NCBI RefSeq assembly: GCF_938046015.1
Contig: NZ_CALIXW010000008.1
Location: forward strand, 1 to 37,567
DNA from: an uncultured Porphyromonas sp.
GTDB taxonomy: Bacteria > Bacteroidota > Bacteroidia > Bacteroidales > Porphyromonadaceae
Length of the DNA stretch: 37,567 nucleotides
Direction: 5' to 3'
Below the pieces are notes generated by a model. That model saw only the letters and a list, made by a program, of their open reading frames with translations. It was not told the DNA's origin and ran no database searches. The position numbers were made by a program, and so were the translations under genes. Below, one piece after another: positions 16,416 through 24,275 of this stretch. Numbering within the stretch: position 1 is the stretch's first letter; every line of letters starts with the position of its first letter.

Positions 16416-16423
16416 CAAAGGTA
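16416..16423 (-). promoter_or_regulatory. -7 box of the Pif1-like helicase
   Basis: TACCTTTG on the minus strand, exact TAnnTTTG, 27 bp upstream of the start at 16388. It lies inside the longer open frame and so argues for the shorter protein. No clear -33 TTG was found. Confidence 0.55.
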
Positions 16424-16556
16424 CGGCTTTGCGCTCGGGCACTGGCTCCGCGGCTCTCGGGCATGCCGCAGGACTGCCGCAGTGAGGGGCGACGTGCCTT
16501 GGCCATCGCCATGGACAAGGGCTCGGCGACACCTTAGTCTATACCTTATATATAGG

Positions 16557-16590
16557 TAGGGCGTCATCACCCAGCGGGGATGACGCCCTA
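16557..16590 (-). terminator. Terminator of panB-TRIC operon
   Basis: A 12-bp perfect stem (16557-16568 with 16579-16590; TAGGGCGTCATC arm), which can extend inward with a bulge. It lies 21 bp after the stop codon of the TRIC-family gene and is followed on the minus strand by CCTATATATA. Confidence 0.8.
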
Positions 16591-16611
16591 AGTGGTATCA
16601 GGGGGCTTCGG

Positions 16612-17274
16612 CTAGCCTTGCTCCTCCTCGTGCTCTATGGTGGAGGGGTCGAAGGTCGGCACCTTGATATGCAGGGCGACGGCCAGCACGCGGAAGAGCA
16701 GCACCGAGCAGGCCGAGAGGAACTGCACCCACTCGATCGACATCCCCGTATAGTGCGCCAGCAGCACGTAGATCACAGCCCCGAGGAGGCAGGCCGAGGC
16801 GTAGAAGTCCGTGCGGAAGATCAGTGGCGTCTCGCTGATGAGGATGTCACGGATGAGTCCGCCGAAGGAGCCCGTCACCGTACCCATGACGATGGCCACC
16901 CACCAGGGGAAGGCCGCGGCGTAGGACTTCGCTACCCCCACGACGACGAAGAGGCCAAGCCCCACGGCATCGAAGAAGAAGAGCGAGTGATTGAGCCGCA
17001 CCACGTGACGCCTGAATACAATAGTGAAGAGCAGTGCCAGCCCCGTGATGACGAGGTAGGAGGGCTGCACCAGCCAGAAGGGCTTGATGTCTAGAAGGAT
17101 GTCGCGGATCGTCCCCCCGCCCACGGCCGTGACGAAGCCGACGACGTAGGCACCGAACCAGTCGAAGCCCTTAGCAGCCGCCAGGCGGATGCCACTGATG
17201 GCAAAGGCAAGCGTGCCGAGGTAGTCGCACCAGTTGACGAAGTCGTTGACGTCAACGATTTGCTCAAGCTGCAT
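16612..17274 (-). CDS. TRIC/UPF0126 family membrane protein
   Basis: A 220-residue inner-membrane protein with about seven helices made of two UPF0126 repeats. Each repeat carries the family's Gly-rich element: GGGTIRDILL near 70 and GSFGGLIRDIL near 137. Prokaryotic members are trimeric channels related to TRIC cation channels, and some have been linked to glycine uptake; which applies here is not visible. It begins 12 bp after panB and shares its terminator, so the two are co-transcribed, although no functional link to pantothenate is established. Confidence 0.88.
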   Translation of the reverse strand: MQLEQIVDVNDFVNWCDYLGTLAFAISGIRLAAAKGFDWFGAYVVGFVTAVGGGTIRDILLDIKPFWLVQPSYLVITGLALLFTIVFRRHVVRLNHSLFFFDAVGLGLFVVVGVAKSYAAAFPWWVAIVMGTVTGSFGGLIRDILISETPLIFRTDFYASACLLGAVIYVLLAHYTGMSIEWVQFLSACSVLLFRVLAVALHIKVPTFDPSTIEHEEEQG

Positions 17275-17286
17275 GGCTGCTGGGGA

Positions 17287-18108
17287 CTAATAGGACTCGT
17301 CGATCGTGGGGAAGCTGCGCTCCTTGACGGCAGCGATGTAGTCGCTCGTGGCCTGGCGTATGGCCGCGCCCACGGCACCGAATTGGCGGAGGAACTTCGG
17401 GCTGAAGCTCTCCTCCATCCCGAGCATGTCCTGCGAGACCAGTACCTGTCCATCTACATCTGCCCCCGCACCGATGCCGATGACGGGGATGGAGAGCTGC
17501 TGGGCGATCATCGCCGCCAGGCGTGCAGGTACCTTCTCCAGCACGAGGGCGCAGCAGCCTGCGCGCTCCAGTGCCTCGGCCTGCGACTGGATGGCGCTGG
17601 CCTGGGCGCTGTCGCGTCCCTGCAGGCGGTAGCCGCCGAGCTGGTGGACGGACTGAGGCGTCAGCCCGAGGTGCCCGACCACGGGGATACCCACGGTGGT
17701 GAGCTGGCGCACGGTATCGATGAGTTCGGGGGAGCCGCCCTCGAGCTTGATGGCATCACAGCCCGTCTCCTTCATGATACGGATAGCAGAGCCGAGGGCC
17801 TGCTCGGCAGAGACCTGATAGCTGCCGAAGGGCATATCTACGACGACGAAGGCACGTCGCACCCCGCGTACGACGGAGGCGCCGTGGTAGATCATCTGGT
17901 CGAGGGTGATGGGTAGGGTGGTGCTGTGACCTGCCATGACATTGGCTGCGGAGTCCCCTACGAGGAGGATGTCCACACCCGCGCTATCGAGGAGGCGCGC
18001 CATGGTGTAGTCGTAGGCGGTGAGCATACTGATGAGCTCGCCCGACTGCTTCATCGTGGCGAGGCTGTGTGTCGTGAGCTTCTTAGTCTCAGGCTGGTGT
18101 TGTGACAC
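17287..18108 (-). CDS. panB: 3-methyl-2-oxobutanoate hydroxymethyltransferase
   Basis: A 273-residue enzyme adding a hydroxymethyl group from methylene-tetrahydrofolate to 2-oxoisovalerate, the first step towards pantothenate and coenzyme A. Family motifs are MLTAYDYTMARLLD (about 24-37), ILLVGDSAANVMAGH (about 49-63) with the metal-binding Asp, VVVDMPFGSYQ, and KLEGG. Length is typical. panC and panD are not nearby; the only co-operonic gene is the TRIC-family protein. Confidence 0.96.
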   Translation of the reverse strand: MSQHQPETKKLTTHSLATMKQSGELISMLTAYDYTMARLLDSAGVDILLVGDSAANVMAGHSTTLPITLDQMIYHGASVVRGVRRAFVVVDMPFGSYQVSAEQALGSAIRIMKETGCDAIKLEGGSPELIDTVRQLTTVGIPVVGHLGLTPQSVHQLGGYRLQGRDSAQASAIQSQAEALERAGCCALVLEKVPARLAAMIAQQLSIPVIGIGAGADVDGQVLVSQDMLGMEESFSPKFLRQFGAVGAAIRQATSDYIAAVKERSFPTIDESY

Positions 18109-18155
18109 GTCTATCTTACTTAGTTAGTACTTTATATCCTATTTATAAGCAGAGC

Positions 18156-18194
18156 GCATACCCCCAGCGTCCGAGGGGGACGCTAGGAGTATGC
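18156..18194 (-). terminator. Hairpin downstream of guaA
   Basis: A 17-bp stem with two imperfect pairs (18156-18172 with 18178-18194; GCATAC ends) and a short loop, 45 bp after the guaA stop codon. The minus-strand sequence after it, TTATAAATAGG, is A+T-rich but not a clean T tract. Confidence 0.7.
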
Positions 18195-18238
18195 TGCTGT
18201 TCTGATTGATCTCTAGTTGGTACTGCGGCTACTAGCGC

Positions 18239-19759
18239 TTACTCCCACTCGATGGTGCTGGGTGGCTTGGAGGAGATATCGTAGACGACGCGGTTGACGC
18301 CGCGCACCTTGTTGATGATCTCGCCCGAGACCTTCGCGAGGAAGTCGTAGGGGAGGCGGGCCCAGTCGGCGCTCATCGCGTCCGTGCTGGTGACGGCACG
18401 CAGTGCGATGGTGTACTCGTAGGTACGCTCATCGCCCATCACGCCTACCGAGCGTATGGGCAGCAGGATGGCTCCTGCCTGCCAGACCTCGTCGTAGAGA
18501 CCCCACTCGCGCATCATCGTCATATAGATGTCGTCGGCATTCTGGAGGATCTCCACCTTCTCAGCCGTGATCTCGCCGAGGATGCGGATGCCCAGGCCTG
18601 GCCCAGGGAAGGGCTGGCGCTTGATGAGGTGCTCCTGTATGCCCATCTCGAGGCCTACGCGGCGTACCTCGTCCTTGAAGAGTAGGCGCAGCGGCTCGAC
18701 TAGCTTGAGCTTCATGCGCTCGGGCAGGCCGCCTACGTTGTGGTGGCTCTTGATGACCGTCCCCGTGATGCTGAGCGACTCGATGACGTCGGGGTAGATG
18801 GTGCCCTGGCCGAGCCACTTGATGTCCTTGAGCTTGTGCGCCTCCTCATCGAAGACCTCTATGAAGCCGCGGCCGATGATCTTGCGCTTCTCCTCGGGGT
18901 CGGTGACGCCCTTCAGGGCGCTGAGGAACTTGTCCCGAGCATTGACGCCGATGACGTTCAGCCCCAGGTGCTCGTAGTCGCGCAGCACGCTCTCGAACTC
19001 GCCCTTGCGCAGCAGGCCGTGGTCGACGAAGATACAGGTGAGGTTCTTGCCAATGGCCTTGTGCAGGAGTACGGCCGTCACCGAGGAATCGACCCCGCCC
19101 GAGAGCGCGAGGATGACCTTGTCGTCGCCTAGCTGCGCTTGGAGCTCGGCCACCGTAGCCTCGACGAAGGAGGCAGGCGACCAGTTGCCCTTGATGCCCG
19201 TGAGCTCAAGGAAGTTGCCCAGCAGCTTCGTACCCTCCTCGGAGTGGAAGGCCTCGGGGTGGAACTGTACGCCCCAGGTCTGCTCGCCGTCGATACGGAA
19301 GGCAGCTGCGGGTACGTCCTCCGTGCTGGCGATGATACGGAAGCCTTTGGGCAGCGTCGTGATGGTATCGCCGTGCGACATCCATACGGTGCTGCCTGGG
19401 GTCAGGTCCTTGAGCAGCGGGTCGTTGGCATGGTGCAGCGTCAGGTGGGCGCGTCCATACTCGCGGCTATCGCAGGGCTCTACCTGACCGCCAGCCTGAT
19501 GGACGAGGCTCTGAGCGCCATAGCAGATGCCTAGCAGGGGGCGCTGGCCACGGATGGCTGCGAGCTCGGTGCGGAAGGCCGCTGCATCGTAGACCGAATA
19601 GGGGCTACCCGAGAGGATGATCCCCGCGATACCCGTGAGGTCCTGGGGGAGCTTGTTGTAGGGGACGATCTCACAGTAGGTATTGAGCTCTCTGAGGCGA
19701 CGCCCGATGAGCTGTGTGGTCTGTGAGCCGAAGTCAAGGATGAGTATCTTCTCCTGCAT
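18239..19759 (-). CDS. guaA: GMP synthase (glutamine-hydrolysing)
   Basis: A 506-residue enzyme converting XMP to GMP with glutamine and ATP. The class I amidotransferase domain has its nucleophile C79 in GICYGAQS and the His/Glu pair in FHPEAFHSEE; the ATP-pyrophosphatase domain has LSGGVDSS (about 225-232); the C-terminal dimerisation domain ends in the conserved PPSTIEWE. The open frame continues upstream to 19810, but the promoter -7 box at 19800-19807 falls there, so MQEKILILDFG (19759) is the start. Divergent from the glycosyltransferase gene at 20265. Confidence 0.97.
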   Translation of the reverse strand: MQEKILILDFGSQTTQLIGRRLRELNTYCEIVPYNKLPQDLTGIAGIILSGSPYSVYDAAAFRTELAAIRGQRPLLGICYGAQSLVHQAGGQVEPCDSREYGRAHLTLHHANDPLLKDLTPGSTVWMSHGDTITTLPKGFRIIASTEDVPAAAFRIDGEQTWGVQFHPEAFHSEEGTKLLGNFLELTGIKGNWSPASFVEATVAELQAQLGDDKVILALSGGVDSSVTAVLLHKAIGKNLTCIFVDHGLLRKGEFESVLRDYEHLGLNVIGVNARDKFLSALKGVTDPEEKRKIIGRGFIEVFDEEAHKLKDIKWLGQGTIYPDVIESLSITGTVIKSHHNVGGLPERMKLKLVEPLRLLFKDEVRRVGLEMGIQEHLIKRQPFPGPGLGIRILGEITAEKVEILQNADDIYMTMMREWGLYDEVWQAGAILLPIRSVGVMGDERTYEYTIALRAVTSTDAMSADWARLPYDFLAKVSGEIINKVRGVNRVVYDISSKPPSTIEWE

Positions 19760-19799
19760 AGTTGCTTCTGTTGACTTACTCTGGTGGAACAATGTAACG

Positions 19800-19829
19800 C
19801 AAAGATACACATAAGGCCGCGGATGGCAA
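19800..19829 (-). promoter_or_regulatory. guaA promoter
   Basis: On the minus strand TTG (19827-19829), a 19-bp spacer and TATCTTTG (19800-19807): a full match to the Bacteroidota promoter. The start codon at 19759 leaves a leader of about 35 nt. Confidence 0.75.
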
Positions 19830-20252
19830 GTCTTTTCTCGTGGCGTAGGCTCAATCCGCCTCGCGAGCTAGGTGGGGCGGCAAGTGGGCGTCTTCGTCTA
19901 GGCGGCAGAGGGCGGCTCCGAATAGGGACAAAGCCTCCCCAGTGAGGTGACGGAGTGCGGCGACTGACTGCTCCCGCCTCCGTGAGGGATATCCCTCAGC
20001 GCGCTGACGGCTATCCCTCGCATCCCTCATGGACGTCCCTCAGCCCGCTGACTGATATCCCTCACGGAGCCTCCCCCCTATGGCCTCGCTTCGCTGGGGC
20101 TTATCCCAGCCTGCCTCTTCCCTTAATAATAAAGGAGCTGGGCGACGGCCTTGGCCCCTAGCCCCGAGCGGAGAGGCCAGGCGGCTCCAGCCTCGGGCGG
20201 GTACGCCCACGGCGCGGCGCGTGTCTCCGCGTGCCGATCGGCTATTTCTTTG
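19830..20252. other. Intergenic region between guaA and glycosyltransferase
   Basis: GC-rich non-coding DNA separating two divergent genes. It contains the four-unit 22-bp array at 19985-20062. The rest shows no stable hairpin, RNA gene or credible ORF. Confidence 0.6.
19975..20062 (-). repeat. 22-bp array B (4 units, minus orientation)
   Basis: Read on the minus strand, 12-bp cores start at 20062 (AGGGATATCAGT), 20040 (AGGGACGTCCAT), 20018 (AGGGATAGCCGT) and 19996 (AGGGATATCCCT), each exactly 22 bp apart. The last core lies in a perfect 14-bp palindrome, GAGGGATATCCCTC (19984-19997). The series ATATC, ACGTC, ATAGC, ATATCCCT is the same as in array C at 32696. Confidence 0.88.
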
Positions 20253-20260
20253 TAGCTTTG
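20253..20260 (+). promoter_or_regulatory. -7 box abutting the start codon
   Basis: TAGCTTTG ends 4 bp before the ATG at 20265. If used, transcription would start at or within the first codon and give a leaderless mRNA. No -33 TTG was found, so the assignment is tentative. Confidence 0.45.
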
Positions 20261-20264
20261 CTCC

Positions 20265-21035
20265 ATGATGAATCAGCACGGAATATCGGTCATTATCCAC
20301 ACCTACAATGCGGAGCAGCACCTGGAGCGTGTGCTCCAGTCGGTCGCGGGCTTCGACGAGCTCATCGTCTGCGATATGGAGAGCACGGATGCGACACTCG
20401 CCATCGCCGAGCGGCATGGCTGCCGCATCCTCACCTTCCCACGTGGAGAGCATAGGATCGCCGAGCCAGCCCGCCAGTTCGCCATCGACCGTGCCAGCTG
20501 TGACTGGATCCTGACCGTCGACGCCGACGAGCTCGTGAGCCCCGAGCTGCGGGACTACCTCTACGCGCATATCGCCTCGGAGCAGCCTGCCGCGGGGCTG
20601 TACCTAGCGCGGCGCAACTACTTCATGGGGCGCTTCCTGCACGCAGCCTATCCCGACTACGTGCTGCGCTTCTTCCGCCGCGAGCAGACGACCTGGGCGC
20701 CCTATGTGCATACGCTGCCCGTGGTCGTCGGCGAGGTCGCGCGCATCGACAAGCGGCGGCACGAGCTGGCGCTGGAGCATCTAGCCAACGACTCGGTCGC
20801 GGTCATCCTGCGCAAGACCAACGACTACTCCGACAACGAGCAGATCAAGCGCTCGGGCAAGCACTACGGCGTCGCGGCACTCTTCCTGCGTCCGCTGGTG
20901 CGCTTCACCAAGTCCTACTTCATCAAGGGGGGCTGCCGCGACGGCGTCCCTGGACTCATCCACGCCCTGCTGGACGGCGTCTACCAGCTGGTGATGGTGG
21001 CCAAGAACATCGAGCGTCGTCAGGGCAAGCCTTAG
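20265..21035 (+). CDS. Glycosyltransferase family 2, KdtX/WaaE-like
   Basis: A 256-residue GT-A fold transferase resembling the KdtX/WaaE group, which adds a sugar to the inner core of lipopolysaccharide. ISVIIHTYNAEQHLE opens the nucleotide-binding domain, then CDMESTDAT, and the metal-binding DxD lies in LTVDADELVSPE. The conserved middle NYFMGRFLHAAYPDYVLRFFRR is typical of the group. The C terminus carries a short hydrophobic/basic stretch that may rest on the membrane. It acts on the cytosolic face of the inner membrane. The GT4 gene follows 50 bp later on the same strand. Confidence 0.88.
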   Translation: MMNQHGISVIIHTYNAEQHLERVLQSVAGFDELIVCDMESTDATLAIAERHGCRILTFPRGEHRIAEPARQFAIDRASCDWILTVDADELVSPELRDYLYAHIASEQPAAGLYLARRNYFMGRFLHAAYPDYVLRFFRREQTTWAPYVHTLPVVVGEVARIDKRRHELALEHLANDSVAVILRKTNDYSDNEQIKRSGKHYGVAALFLRPLVRFTKSYFIKGGCRDGVPGLIHALLDGVYQLVMVAKNIERRQGKP

Positions 21036-21038
21036 CCT

Positions 21039-21082
21039 AGCACCTTGTCCTAAGACCCTTAGTACCTTCTCCTAAGACAGCC
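21039..21082 (+). repeat. 22-bp direct duplication (locus H)
   Basis: Two adjacent 22-bp units, 21039-21060 (AGCACCTTGTCCTAAGAC...) and 21061-21082 (AGTACCTTCTCCTAAGAC...), fill almost all of the gap between the two glycosyltransferase genes. The shared element ACCTT-CCTAAG also appears in the 66-bp repeat at the window start (ACCTTGCCTAAG). Confidence 0.75.
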
Positions 21083-21085
21083 CTC

Positions 21086-22279
21086 ATGCAGCCCATACGA
21101 CTGACCTTCCTCATCACCAGCCTACGCGACGGCGGCATCGAGACGGTGCTGCTGGAGTACCTCCAGCACCTAGCGGAGGATCCGCGCTACCGTCTGACGC
21201 TAGCCATCGCTAGCTATATGGGAGATCTGGAGGTCTATAGGGAGCGCATCCCCGAGGGCGTGCGGGTATGCTATCTGGTCCAGGCTACTCCGCTGGTGTA
21301 CGTGCCGCAGCAGCGTGCACGCCGTAGGCTGGGGGGCGCGATCAAGCTCTGGGACCAGCTGCTGGCGAACCCGCTGCGCCGCTGGCTCGTGCAGCGTGGC
21401 ATCCAGCACCTCGAGGCGGAGACGGATATCTTCGTAGACTTCGACACCTGCGCCTACAGCTATCTGCGCTCCATCGGACGGCCGAAGGTAGCCTTCCTGC
21501 ACTTCAGTCTCGAGCAGCTCATGCAGCAGAATGCCCGCCGCACGCGGCGTATCGGGCGTATGCTCCCGGCTTACGATCGTGTCGTCTGTATCTCGGAGGC
21601 GATGCGCGCTGAGGCCGAGCAGCTCTTCCCAGAGCTGGGGTCGAGGCTCCGCGTGCTCTACAATCCCAAGGATGTAGCGCGCCTTCGGCAGCGCGCCTCG
21701 GAGCTGCCCGAGGATGCACGCATCGAGCGGCCTTACCTCTTGGCAGTAGAGCGACTCGAGGAGTCGCAGAAGGATATCAGCACGCTGCTGCGCGCCTATG
21801 CCCTGCTCCAGAGGGAGTACGGAGTCGAGGAGCAGCTCTATATCATAGGGAAGGGGGGATCGGAGGGCGAGCTGCGACAGCTCGCCGCGGAGCTCGGGAT
21901 AGCGGACTTGGTGTGTTTCCTGGGCTTCATCAGCAACCCCTATCCCTGGATCCAGCGCTGTCGTCTCATGGTGCACAGCGCGAAGTTCGAGGGGCTACCT
22001 ACGGTCATGATCGAGGGGCTCCTGCTGGGCAAGCTCATCGTGGCGAGCGACTGTCCTACGGGGCCTAGGGAGATCCTCGAGGGGGGAGCAGCAGGGATGC
22101 TGGTACCTGTGGGGGATGCCTCGGCCTTCGCCAGCGCCATCCATCGCCTCCTGACGGATGAGGCCTACGCTCGGGAGCTCGCCCTTGGGGCAGCGCTCGC
22201 GGCGGGGCGCTTCACCTTCGAGACCATCGCCCCGCAGCTCGATGAGCTCTTCCTGGGGTTAGCTCAGGGGAAGGCTTAG
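21086..22279 (+). CDS. Glycosyltransferase family 4
   Basis: A 397-residue GT-B fold retaining transferase. The N-terminal domain begins LTFLITSLRDGGIETVLLEYL; the C-terminal nucleotide-sugar domain contains RLEESQKDISTLLRAYA, then FLGFISNPYPWIQRC and the EGLPTVMIEGLLLGK loop whose glutamates bind the donor. Sugar specificity cannot be read. Genes around it point to LPS core or O-antigen assembly. Its stop codon interlocks with the stop codon of the converging GT2 gene (22276-22279), leaving no space for a terminator. Confidence 0.9.
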   Translation: MQPIRLTFLITSLRDGGIETVLLEYLQHLAEDPRYRLTLAIASYMGDLEVYRERIPEGVRVCYLVQATPLVYVPQQRARRRLGGAIKLWDQLLANPLRRWLVQRGIQHLEAETDIFVDFDTCAYSYLRSIGRPKVAFLHFSLEQLMQQNARRTRRIGRMLPAYDRVVCISEAMRAEAEQLFPELGSRLRVLYNPKDVARLRQRASELPEDARIERPYLLAVERLEESQKDISTLLRAYALLQREYGVEEQLYIIGKGGSEGELRQLAAELGIADLVCFLGFISNPYPWIQRCRLMVHSAKFEGLPTVMIEGLLLGKLIVASDCPTGPREILEGGAAGMLVPVGDASAFASAIHRLLTDEAYARELALGAALAAGRFTFETIAPQLDELFLGLAQGKA

Positions 22280-23214
22280 CCCTTCTTCCCCACGAGCTCC
22301 CGCATTACCTTATAGATACGCTCTAGGATATAGTCCGCGCGCGTCGCTCCGATAGCTCGGTGGAGCTCCTGGAGGGCGTGGGTGCGGCTTGACTTGTCCC
22401 TATTGAGGCGCAGTGTCTGCTTGTAGAGGTGGCCGCGGCGTAGACGCTGCTCCCAGCGGCTGGGGTAGCCGTGGGCGTTGAGGTAACGGGTGATGGCGAC
22501 GTGCTCCGAGAGACGCGCCCCCGACTGATCGGAGCGCACCGTGACGCGCTGGGTGTGCTGGCGGAATCGGTTGAGCTTGCTCCTGAGCTCGAGCACGGCA
22601 CCCTGCTCGACCAGCTTGATCCAGAAGAGCCAGTCCCCGCAGGAGCGCATCCCGAGATAAGCCTTGTCCTCGAGCCGCAGCCAGGCCTCGCGACGGAAGA
22701 CGACCATGCTGGCATTGTAGATACTGTTCTCTCGTGAGAGCCTATGCCGCAGGTAGTAGGCCGAGCTGTAGGCATAGAGCTGCTGGTCCTCCTGCCATCG
22801 GTCGTAGTCTCGGGCTAGGGCTGCGCCCTGCTCGTCGACCTGCAGTGAGCCGCAGTAGGCCAGCACTGCGTCGGGCCGCGCCTCTAGGGCTGCCACGAGC
22901 CGCTCTAGGAGCTCGGGCGTGCAGCTGTCATCACTCTCCGCGATCCATACGTAGCGGCCACGCGCCAGCGCCAGCCCCCGCTCCCACTGAGTGAAGGGGC
23001 TGCCGCTGTTGTGCTCATTGGGGACGTAGTGGCTGACCTTGGGATGGGTGGCGTAGCGCTCCAGGATGCTGCGGCTCTCGTCGGTGGAGCAGTCGTCCAG
23101 CAGGATGAGCTCGAAGTCCTGAAAGCGCTGCGTAAGGATGCTCTCGAGGCGCTCCTCGAGGTAGCGCGCGTAGTTGTAGTTCGGCACGATGACCGAGACG
23201 AGGGGGGCGTCCAT
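22276..23214 (-). CDS. Glycosyltransferase family 2 (paralogue 1)
   Basis: A 312-residue GT-A transferase: VSVIVPNYNYARYLEERL at 5-22, LLDDCSTDESRSIL near 37-50, and the donor/metal motif in YVWIAESDDSCTPELLERLV near 90-110. The C-terminal part (about 150-312) is basic and holds the likely acceptor site. It is a duplicate of the gene at 23316-24254: the first third is almost identical even in synonymous positions, the last third only distantly alike. Last of the four minus-strand envelope genes, 101 bp after its paralogue. Confidence 0.9.
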   Translation of the reverse strand: MDAPLVSVIVPNYNYARYLEERLESILTQRFQDFELILLDDCSTDESRSILERYATHPKVSHYVPNEHNSGSPFTQWERGLALARGRYVWIAESDDSCTPELLERLVAALEARPDAVLAYCGSLQVDEQGAALARDYDRWQEDQQLYAYSSAYYLRHRLSRENSIYNASMVVFRREAWLRLEDKAYLGMRSCGDWLFWIKLVEQGAVLELRSKLNRFRQHTQRVTVRSDQSGARLSEHVAITRYLNAHGYPSRWEQRLRRGHLYKQTLRLNRDKSSRTHALQELHRAIGATRADYILERIYKVMRELVGKKG

Positions 23215-23315
23215 AGCTGGGCGTATCTAGGTGGGTGAGTAGTGCGGATGGGCAGGCTGACCGAGGCGAAGGGAGCTGAGGTGGGCTCGGAGCGAGCTCG
23301 GGGGCTGCAGACAGA

Positions 23316-24254
23316 CTAGTAGCGGCGCCCTGTGAGCTGGCTGAGTCCCTTGGTGAGGCGCTCGAGGAGGAAGTCTCTACGCGTGACTCCGAGTTGCTCG
23401 CGGAGGTAGCTGAGGCAGCGGGCGCCGAGCTCAGGCTCCTTGCGCCCCAGGCGACTGCACTCCTTGTAGAGCTGTCCGCGACGGCGGTGGCGCTCCATCC
23501 AGCTGAGTGGATAGCGCTCCTCGATGTAGCGGGCGATGTCGATCTGCTCCCTGAGGCGATCGCTCGAGCGGTCGGAGCGCATGGTCACGCGCTGGGTGTG
23601 CTGGCGGAAGCGGTTGAGCTTCAGCTGCAGCTCGAGGACGTCCCCCCAACGTGAGAGCTCCAGCCAAAAGATGCCATCCCCACAGTAGCGCATACGGGCG
23701 TAGGTCTTGTCGATGCACTCCGCGGCCATGCGGCGGAAGAGCACCTTGCTGGCGTTGTAGAGGGTGTCGCGGTGGCGCATCGCTTTGTAGAGGTACTGCT
23801 TGGGGCTATCGCGATGCAGGCTGCCGTCCTCCTCCCAGCCGTCGAAGTCACGCGCCAGTGGCTTGCCCTCCTCGTCTATCTGCACGGAGCCGACGTGTGC
23901 CATCACGGCCTGGGGCTCGGCCTCGAGGATGCTGACGAGCCTATCCAGCAGCTCGGGCGTGCAGCTGTCATCACTCTCCGCGATCCATACGTACTTGCCC
24001 TGAGCCAGTTCCAGTCCCCGCTGCCACTGGGCGAAGGGGCTACCGCTGTTGTGCTCATTGGGGACGTAGTGACTGACCTTGGGATGGGTGGCGTAGCGCT
24101 CCAGGATGCTGCGGCTCTCGTCGGTGGAGCAGTCGTCCAGCAGGATGAGCTCGAAGTCCTGGAAGCTCTGCGCTAGGATGCTCTCGATGCGCTCCTCGAG
24201 GTAGCGCGCGTAGTTGTAGTTCGGCACGATGACCGAGACAAGGGGGCTAGGCAT
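23316..24254 (-). CDS. Glycosyltransferase family 2 (paralogue 2)
   Basis: A 312-residue paralogue of the next gene with the same motifs (VSVIVPNYNYARYLEERI, LLDDCSTDESR, YVWIAESDDSCTPELLDRLV) and the shared LNRFRQHTQRVT segment near 220. The acceptor-side half differs, for example KCSRLG-type versus TLRLNRD-type residues near 270, which suggests the two enzymes use different acceptors or linkages in LPS. It begins 21 bp after the acyltransferase gene and is therefore probably in its operon. Confidence 0.9.
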   Translation of the reverse strand: MPSPLVSVIVPNYNYARYLEERIESILAQSFQDFELILLDDCSTDESRSILERYATHPKVSHYVPNEHNSGSPFAQWQRGLELAQGKYVWIAESDDSCTPELLDRLVSILEAEPQAVMAHVGSVQIDEEGKPLARDFDGWEEDGSLHRDSPKQYLYKAMRHRDTLYNASKVLFRRMAAECIDKTYARMRYCGDGIFWLELSRWGDVLELQLKLNRFRQHTQRVTMRSDRSSDRLREQIDIARYIEERYPLSWMERHRRRGQLYKECSRLGRKEPELGARCLSYLREQLGVTRRDFLLERLTKGLSQLTGRRY

Positions 24255-24275
24255 AGATATAGGGGGGTGAAGGGG

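Noticed and set aside
16389..16532. N-terminal extension of the Pif1-like helicase by 48 residues
   Set aside because: Pro/Ser/Arg-rich, precedes the family start and includes the -7 box.
19984..19997. GAGGGATATCCCTC palindrome as an operator for guaA or the glycosyltransferase
   Set aside because: The same palindrome ends array C before an unrelated gene, so it is better seen as part of the repeat element.
21200..21976. 258-codon ORF antisense to the GT4 gene
   Set aside because: The plus-strand frame has clear GT-B motifs; the antisense frame has none.
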